DNA of 64,000 nucleotides from NCBI GenBank assembly GCA_973895155.1, contig OZ316893.1:6262001-6326000 (forward strand), read 5' to 3'. Source of the DNA: Marsupella aquatica (lineage: Eukaryota; Marchantiophyta). Positions 57,931 through 64,000 of the stretch are shown piece after piece. A program made the position numbers and the translations under genes. How positions within the stretch are numbered: the stretch's first letter is position 1; the number at the start of each line of letters is the position of its first letter. The notes under the pieces were generated by a model, which did not search any database, was not told the origin of the DNA, and worked only from the letters and a program-made list of their open reading frames with translations.

Positions 57931-60371
57931 TCATTGACATGGATTCTTGTTGTCGGCTGCTGAGTTGTGCACACTTTCCAGAAAAGTGCTCAAACAGTGA
58001 TTACGACAGACTTCTCTTCTCCCTAGTCTGTTCGTCCAACATCAACGAACGACATACGTCACCACGCGGAACCATTGACGATTCATGCTTGCTTTCGATT
58101 TCGACGCACCTTCGCTCTCAGTCTGGATGCACTTTTATCCCTCTCAATCGGTCCATCCACCATCCATGGGCCCGTCGTTCTCCCCCATTTCTCACACGCT
58201 ACTCAAGACCCCTCCTTCCGATCGATTTTTTCGCATCGATGATTCAGAGAAAAGAAGAGACACTGCCTTCCCTTCGGCACGGTCTCGAGCACTTTTGATG
58301 CAGCTTCAATTTCATTTCGCTGACCAATTGGAGCTCAATCGTCAACCGGTGGTGTATAATTGTTACCTATCAGGACTCTTGATGGTGAGATGGGCCGGAG
58401 GAACGAGAACTCGTGTTGACTAAAATTCCTGTTGACTGAAAATTCCTGTCGGGCTATGACTAGGTTCGGAATTTCTCGCGTCACGGTGTCGAGAGATAAC
58501 CCAGTTTAGTAATTGTGTGGCTGTTGAGCGGCTCTGATTTGTGAAATTGAAGCTGACAAGACACACAGCGACTCTCGAGCAGCTACTATATGTCGATTCG
58601 AAGGGTCGGATTGATGTTCCCATACGATGCAGCGTGTTTAAATGTAGTCCGTGGAGCCCGCCGTGGAGCAGTTCTTTCCTTTCAGCTGCTACTAGAGTGC
58701 GAGGGTTTAAGGATTTGACCGACCGGTAATCGTTGGGTGATCCGAACTCTGAGACTGTCGACTGCAGGTACCGACCGAGCCCCCCACAACGGTGTTCTTC
58801 TGTCCTTCTGTGTTGTGCTGCTATCGGGTCTCTGTCATAGAATTCTGAATTGGAATACGAAGAACGAGACGAAGAACTGTCATCTATGGTTGGAACTCCA
58901 AATCTTGCGTTAGCTAGTCCCTATCTCTTTCTACAAGAGTTTCCCTGGTGTCGTCCTGCCTTCGAAGCTCCGGTTGTTTGTAGTCTAGCGAGCATCGGAG
59001 AGTTTTGTCGAATGTGGTCATGCATATGGAAACATCAATGCTTGCTATGTACAGAGCCCGGGTGAGCAATTATATGGCTACCTCAGTTATAAGTGAATCA
59101 GCCCTTCGTTTCAAGCTTTCATTTTATCAACAGTCATGAGGTCTTTGGACAGGGGATTTGAGAGGTGTGGTAATTATAAGTGAGAGATGAAGATGTGGCT
59201 TTTGACTGTCTTTGGAAATTGTAGCTTCGACGATTCCATGTAACTTGCGCACGCTCAGTTCGCTCGTTCTCAGAATCATCAGGATGGTCTTCTGAACGTC
59301 TACTCTGTCATGTTATCTTGATACATGAATCCGAATTCAGAGGGAAAATTGGCTTGTGCAATTCGAAGTAGCAAGTGGCGCTGAGAAATCTGACGGCAAG
59401 GGATACATCATTAAAGATGGCAGAGCAATATTATATATTTGACTTTAATTTTAGTGGAACTTTGAAAAGGAAAGAATTAGTCCGATCCCGAAGTTCTCTG
59501 ATCCTTAAACAGCTAGGTCTAGCCGATTGACCGGATTCGATTAGGTCGGCTCCCTGACATGATCCTCACGCCATAACTAACCTTTGCTTGTCATCTTTTC
59601 TTTCGTCTGTTCAATTTCTCTCCACGTTCAATTGGGCAAATTGATGCGTCGTTTCTCCTCGTCTTTCGTTCTTACTCGAGCAATTCCAGACCATAACAAG
59701 TGGATTTGTCTCTCCAATAACAGTAATGAGATTTGCATATTTTCATCGAGGCTGTGATGAAGTACTGTAGAGCCAGGATGGCTTCCCGTATTGATTATCT
59801 ACTGACGGTCCCTTGAATTCATCAGAACGTCGAGCCTTGATCTGATTATGCTCGTGGCTTTGAAGTTCGTCACTCGCATACCTGAAACCTTTGTGCAGAG
59901 TCACATGCTCATTAAGATACCCATTGTTTTGAAAAAAAGTATCCATTCGACAACAAAGGTCGGAAGTTCGGTAGTTGTATTTTCTACGCTACTTCTGAGC
60001 GAAGTGAATCCGGAGCCCCCTATGCTGGGAAGTCTGTGAAACCCTTCAATTTAGCGTTACACCGATTCTTGCGTAACACTAGACTAAAACAAGGAGACAT
60101 TGTGAACCTCTGGTCTACACGGTTGTCAGTAGCTACTACACAAGTGTTGAGGAGACACTAGACTCAGTAGCAAGAGATTCTGAAGTGTACAGTACAACTG
60201 TAGTCTAAACTTTAGCTGAGCGCTTTCCTATCGTAATCACATCCAAAGTTTAAAAGAGATTGGAATCTCTCCAGTCAAAAGTGGCTAAAGAATCTTATAA
60301 CCTGCTGTACTGTAGGTGTACACAAAGGCTGATGCGGACATATCTGTCATCCGATTGAAAAGCAGAGCAGC
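57931..60371 (+). promoter_or_regulatory. Probable promoter and long leader of the BPS1/ROH1-like gene
   Basis: No domain-bearing frame lies in these 2.4 kb, which run straight into the next start codon. Pyrimidine-rich blocks near 58080-58260 and 59580-59690 would suit a transcribed leader. No TATA box stands out. Confidence 0.3.
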
Positions 60372-61838
60372 TTGTGTTCCCGGCTTGTGTCAAACTTGGA
60401 CTCTACGAAATTTCGGTTGAGCATGACGCGCGATCTTGGCAGTACGCGAGGACCTTCAATTATGCCTCGACTGGAGTCGAAACCCTCAGGAAGCTATATC
60501 GATTTGAGGTTTTCTCGTCAGAGTTCGCAATGCTACCAGCCCTCAATTTCTGACGGCTACAATTCGGAAGATTATATCGACATTTGCTTTCCTAGAGAGC
60601 AAGAAATCCATCATATTGACAATCTAGTGGAGAAACTGCAAGCGCTTAAAGCTCAGTCAGGTGCTGTACGCTCCAAGCAAAGTGCCGAGAACGCAGCCGA
60701 GGACAAAGACAATGCGCTGCCGAATACTGAGGTGCAGCTGGTCGAGAATGAATTCAAGGATAAGCGATTTCTACGAGTTTCTGAGGATTCTCTGAGAGTC
60801 GACGTGGAGGATTTCTACACCAGTCTCACATTAGGGCTCGACTCTTTGAAAGGGCTGGCGAATTCTTCCGTCTTCTTCCTAACTGCTGATTTTATGCAGC
60901 AATCGATCATGCTGTTGCAAATCCTGGATAACGATGTTAGGGCTTTGCTCAGAAAGCTTTCGGATCTCAGTCACCCAAGTTCTGAAAATTTCTGCCGCGC
61001 ACTACTCGAGTATACCAAGACGTCTGCGAAGCTTCTCGACGTATGCAACGCCTTGAAATTCTCAACGACATTGCTGAATGAGTACCAAAGTTCCCGAGCA
61101 GAGGCATCCGTTGTAGCAGTTGAGGCGCTGGTGGCTCTCCCCAAGAACGCACCGAGAGCAGTGCATACTTCTAAGGCGGAAGAGGCTGGACAGTGCATCG
61201 ACAGCGCACAAGCCGAGATGATTCAAATGCGGGTAGAAGTGAAGTCACTTGTCAAATTCAGCAATAACGGGAGTTTTTCATATCTCGTTCCGAACTTAAA
61301 TATCATGAATCCAGAGTCCAATTTTTCAAAGTGGTCTGGACTATGGGGCGTTCTGTTTGCCATGAAAACAACATCATTTTATATCAGTCAGTTGCTTCTG
61401 GCGGGGCTGGCTCATGCTGGTGAGGGCCCAGCAATTATCGTTGCCAGCACGAATATGGCGTCATTCAACTCTGGTTGGGCATCATCGCTTGCTGGTCTGC
61501 ATATCCAAGTTAGAAAGCAATTCAACAAAATGAAGGACAGTGGTAGAGGATCCTGCAGCTTCATGAGTCGAGACAACGACCTGTTAGAGTTCATGCTTCA
61601 AGACACGAAAGGCCACCTGCAGTCGCTCTTAGATCAGGGCAAATTTCTCAACATTGGAGTATACCTAGGAAGTTGGCAGACGCACAAAAAGAAGCTGCGG
61701 CATAACGTTCCTCGGCTACGACAGCACCTTCTGCTCGTTCGACATCGCCTGTCCACGCTTATTGAAGGTGTCAAATCTTTGGCAAGTATAATGAGCGAGA
61801 ACTTGAGCTCCGGGCGACGGCACTTGGATCAGATCTAG
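60372..61838 (+). CDS. BPS1/ROH1-like protein (DUF793 family)
   Basis: Encodes 488 residues without introns. The family is plant-specific, all-helical and cytosolic; named members include BYPASS1, which limits a root-derived mobile signal, and ROH1, which binds exocyst subunit Exo70. Residues 140-260 show the family's hallmark: VEDFYTSLTLGLDSLKGL, then LLRKLSDLSHP, then the diagnostic YTKTSAKLLDVCNALK (near 210-226). The middle and C-terminal parts are helical, with a hydrophobic segment WGVLFAMKTTSFYISQLLLA (near 323-342) where relatives also have a non-polar helix. The first 50 residues are basic and Ser-rich. The start is uncertain: in-frame ATGs at 60423 and 60462 are alternatives. No stops or shifts. 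Family confidence is fair, function by analogy only. Confidence 0.75.
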   Translation: MCSRLVSNLDSTKFRLSMTRDLGSTRGPSIMPRLESKPSGSYIDLRFSRQSSQCYQPSISDGYNSEDYIDICFPREQEIHHIDNLVEKLQALKAQSGAVRSKQSAENAAEDKDNALPNTEVQLVENEFKDKRFLRVSEDSLRVDVEDFYTSLTLGLDSLKGLANSSVFFLTADFMQQSIMLLQILDNDVRALLRKLSDLSHPSSENFCRALLEYTKTSAKLLDVCNALKFSTTLLNEYQSSRAEASVVAVEALVALPKNAPRAVHTSKAEEAGQCIDSAQAEMIQMRVEVKSLVKFSNNGSFSYLVPNLNIMNPESNFSKWSGLWGVLFAMKTTSFYISQLLLAGLAHAGEGPAIIVASTNMASFNSGWASSLAGLHIQVRKQFNKMKDSGRGSCSFMSRDNDLLEFMLQDTKGHLQSLLDQGKFLNIGVYLGSWQTHKKKLRHNVPRLRQHLLLVRHRLSTLIEGVKSLASIMSENLSSGRRHLDQI

Positions 61839-63478
61839 CTAACCAGATGAAATTGACCAAGAATTTGGCCAAAGCTATATCTCCAGGGCTTACCAGTCTC
61901 CAGGGCTTATCTCAAGTCTACTCTATAGCTCGAATTGATTACCAAGAGCGTCCAGATGGTGGGCAATTGCATCTCATAAGTCAGTTCGAGTTGAGCCTCA
62001 CATAAACTACTCCTATGAGAACAGTTTTCTACGTTTTCTGAGACAACTGTTCTTAACAGCGCATCATACATTGCAACTCTTCCCAGCTAAGACTGACGTG
62101 GGTTAGTGGCAGGTTGGATACAGTACCAACCTCATAAGCTCAAAACAGGTGACACTGGGCCAAGATCAATTCAATTGCAAAATTCTGCGCTGAGATTGTG
62201 TCTCAGGCATCTCAAATAATACAGGCTTGTTGGGGAAATCGATTTAGTATTTAGAGTAGGTGAGAAACATGAATCATCGACTCAAGCTTTTTTCCCCGTG
62301 TTGTGTAAGTACGTACTATCGTAAGCATTTCAGAAATCTGACGCGTATGGATTTACAGTGCTACATTGCTGGCGAGAGTAGTTAGAATCAGGGGTGTAGA
62401 GTCAGAGTATTTGTGCATAGTCAAGTTAGTAGAAAATTTCTGCGTCCCTTTGGTCTGAGTGTATTTTGTAGAGTAATTGGACGGCCGCTGCTGCAGTCGT
62501 GGAGGCGTTTACGGAGTTTGCCAGGAAAGAACAAATGTATTTGTTTTTATTCATTTAGAATGAATATCGTGGTTTGCTTTTGTTTTCCCAGCTTGCGATC
62601 CCCATTCTTATGTCATGATGGTGGCCCCATTTATCGTCATTCGTTGCGAATAACGTCGAGACCGTGTCAGCAAGTTAAGTTCTGACTCTTGAGAGGAGAT
62701 AGTGGTTTTTTTTTTTTTGGCCTTGAAAGCCGAAAGGAGACCCACCCGAAACCAGAAGGCAGAAAGAGACACTTGAGAGGAGCACTTGCGAGGAGACAGT
62801 GCTTTACTATCCTGACTAATAGATACCTACAAGTATTCAAGAACGAGATTGACGTGTTGAATTTCCGTCTATATCGAAAACGCCATCAGTAGATATCCAC
62901 AGGTTGCATTTTGTGATTCACTGGGGTAGCTTGTCTCGCCACAACGGTCTTTCCAATCGATTGATTCTTCAAATTACATAATTTTAACTATGTGACATCA
63001 GGTAGACCCAGCACTCCTGAAGATCCAGTATCCCCTGACGTTCCTCAAGACAGTATATCCCAGTCAATGGTGTGTGGATATGACTCTGAAATCCATCTTC
63101 GTCCGTTTTCACATGATGCAAAGCCTGTAGGGCTCTGACTTTCGATGTTCATTCGTGTCTCTGTACTTCTCTATAATTTCAAACAAACAAAAATCGTACT
63201 GCTCAACAATCATGGGGTGGTCTAGTTCCTTTTTTTAAGCTTTGAAACCGACCCATCCAACAGAGGGTAGATGATCAACTTGCATGTGCCTTTGCAGGGT
63301 ACCCACAAAGGGATGCCTGACCCTAATTACACATCAAAAATCAGCAACATCAGGTGTATTGTTCACAGGTTGAATGAATTTTACATACCATGATAAACCC
63401 AATTATTATTTTATTTCGTTGAGTGTCATTTTCTATGTATCCTAGTGTATCAATTACTGGGAGAGCGAAGGGACAATA
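61839..63478. other. 3' flank of the BPS1/ROH1-like gene; no further gene
   Basis: Probably 3' UTR for the first few hundred bases. It includes a T-run near 62705. A frame at 62413-62685 is not supported. Confidence 0.45.
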
Positions 63479-63830
63479 CCTGGGATCCAAAGCAGGAGGG
63501 AGAAAGGGCTAAATCAGGGCCCGAATTGGACCAACCAGGGACTGGAAGAAAAACAGGTACTCCCACACAATTCCGAGGGATCTGAACTAGGAGGGAGAGA
63601 GGCCAAAGGGACGATTTCTAGGGATCCACAGCAGGAGGGAGTGAGGGTTATACAAGCCAGGGCCCCAAAGTGAACGAGCTACTCTTGTAAGGAAAGCCAG
63701 AACGCCGACCACCCCGGGCAGCAAACCAGGAGGAAGAGAGGGTTAAACAGGCCCCGAGCGAACCAGCGGGTTAAACAGACCCCAGAGCGGACCAGCCAGG
63801 GCTGTAAGGAAACATGCACTCCCACCATTA
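63479..63830. repeat. Degenerate GC-rich tandem repeat
   Basis: Phrases like AGCAGGAGGGAGAGAGGG recur near 63490, 63570, 63630 and 63730, with GGGTTAAACAG and GGACCAGCCAGGG between them. A short GGTC/TCGG run follows near 63896-63912. Confidence 0.6.
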
Positions 63831-64000
63831 TGGTGTCTCAAAATTAAAATCCTGCCATTGTTGGCTGGCCGGGAATGAGTCCAAGCCCCATCTAGTCGGT
63901 CGGTCGGTCGGCCATTTTCTGAACCGCACATTCCGGTATGGGCTTGCAATCCGCACAGCAACCTAAACCAAACTTGACCAGCCTACAGTTACATAGGTAA

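Noticed and set aside
57939-58423. Two overlapping plus-strand frames upstream of the BPS1/ROH1-like gene
   Set aside because: Pyrimidine-rich sequence in a probable leader gives Ser/Pro/Leu-rich translations; no domain and no better start than chance.
1-64000. tRNA or rRNA genes
   Set aside because: I noticed no convincing tRNA boxes or rRNA segments by eye. A tRNAscan-SE and Infernal run would be decisive.

Overview
The window looks like a nuclear, transposon-rich stretch of a land plant. Two apparently intact single-exon host genes belong to plant-specific families: a STOP1-type C2H2 zinc-finger transcription factor (12951-15050, +) and a BPS1/ROH1-like protein (60372-61838, +). Long leaders, low gene density and this set of transposons suggest a bryophyte, perhaps a liverwort such as Marchantia. 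The species call is inference and I hold it loosely.

Layout. 1-3.7 kb: decayed minus-strand gene with a long coiled coil, probably mobile. 3.8-12.9 kb: MITE, repeats, then the probable leader of the STOP1-like gene. 16,331-43,443: a PIF/Harbinger transposon (17-bp TIRs, flanking TAGTA) carrying a Myb/SANT-like ORF and a DDE transposase. It is stretched to 27 kb because a second, very large transposon sits in its Myb-like ORF. 43.4-57.9 kb: AT-rich, repeat-laden, no convincing gene. 57.9-64 kb: leader, BPS1/ROH1-like gene and 3' flank.

The main discovery is the inner transposon at 16,970-37,645 (20,676 bp). It has a ~34-bp TIR and a 4-bp GAAG duplication, and removing it restores the Harbinger reading frame exactly. 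It carries four TATA-led transcription units: (1) a DUF7869-type putative transposase (+); (2) an Ulp1/C48 cysteine protease with all catalytic residues visible (-); (3) a gene (-) joining a ParB-like domain to a beta-class DNA amino-methyltransferase, motif order IV-X-I; (4) an F-box-like gene (-). Four arrays of palindromes at about 90-bp spacing occur only inside this element, mostly in leaders and introns. Their cores are GGGATACGCGGTATCCC on the methyltransferase/F-box side and GGGATCCATGGATCCC on the transposase side.

The element was then hit by two 638-bp MITEs (4-bp TSDs), an 8-bp-TSD MITE and a ~4.65-kb insertion that splits the ParB-methyltransferase gene. All transposon genes carry premature stops, mostly TAG, as expected from deamination of methylated CAG. 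This copy is therefore dead, but its architecture is readable: a mobile element carrying its own DNA-modification enzyme, a possible DNA-recognition domain and dense palindromic sites.
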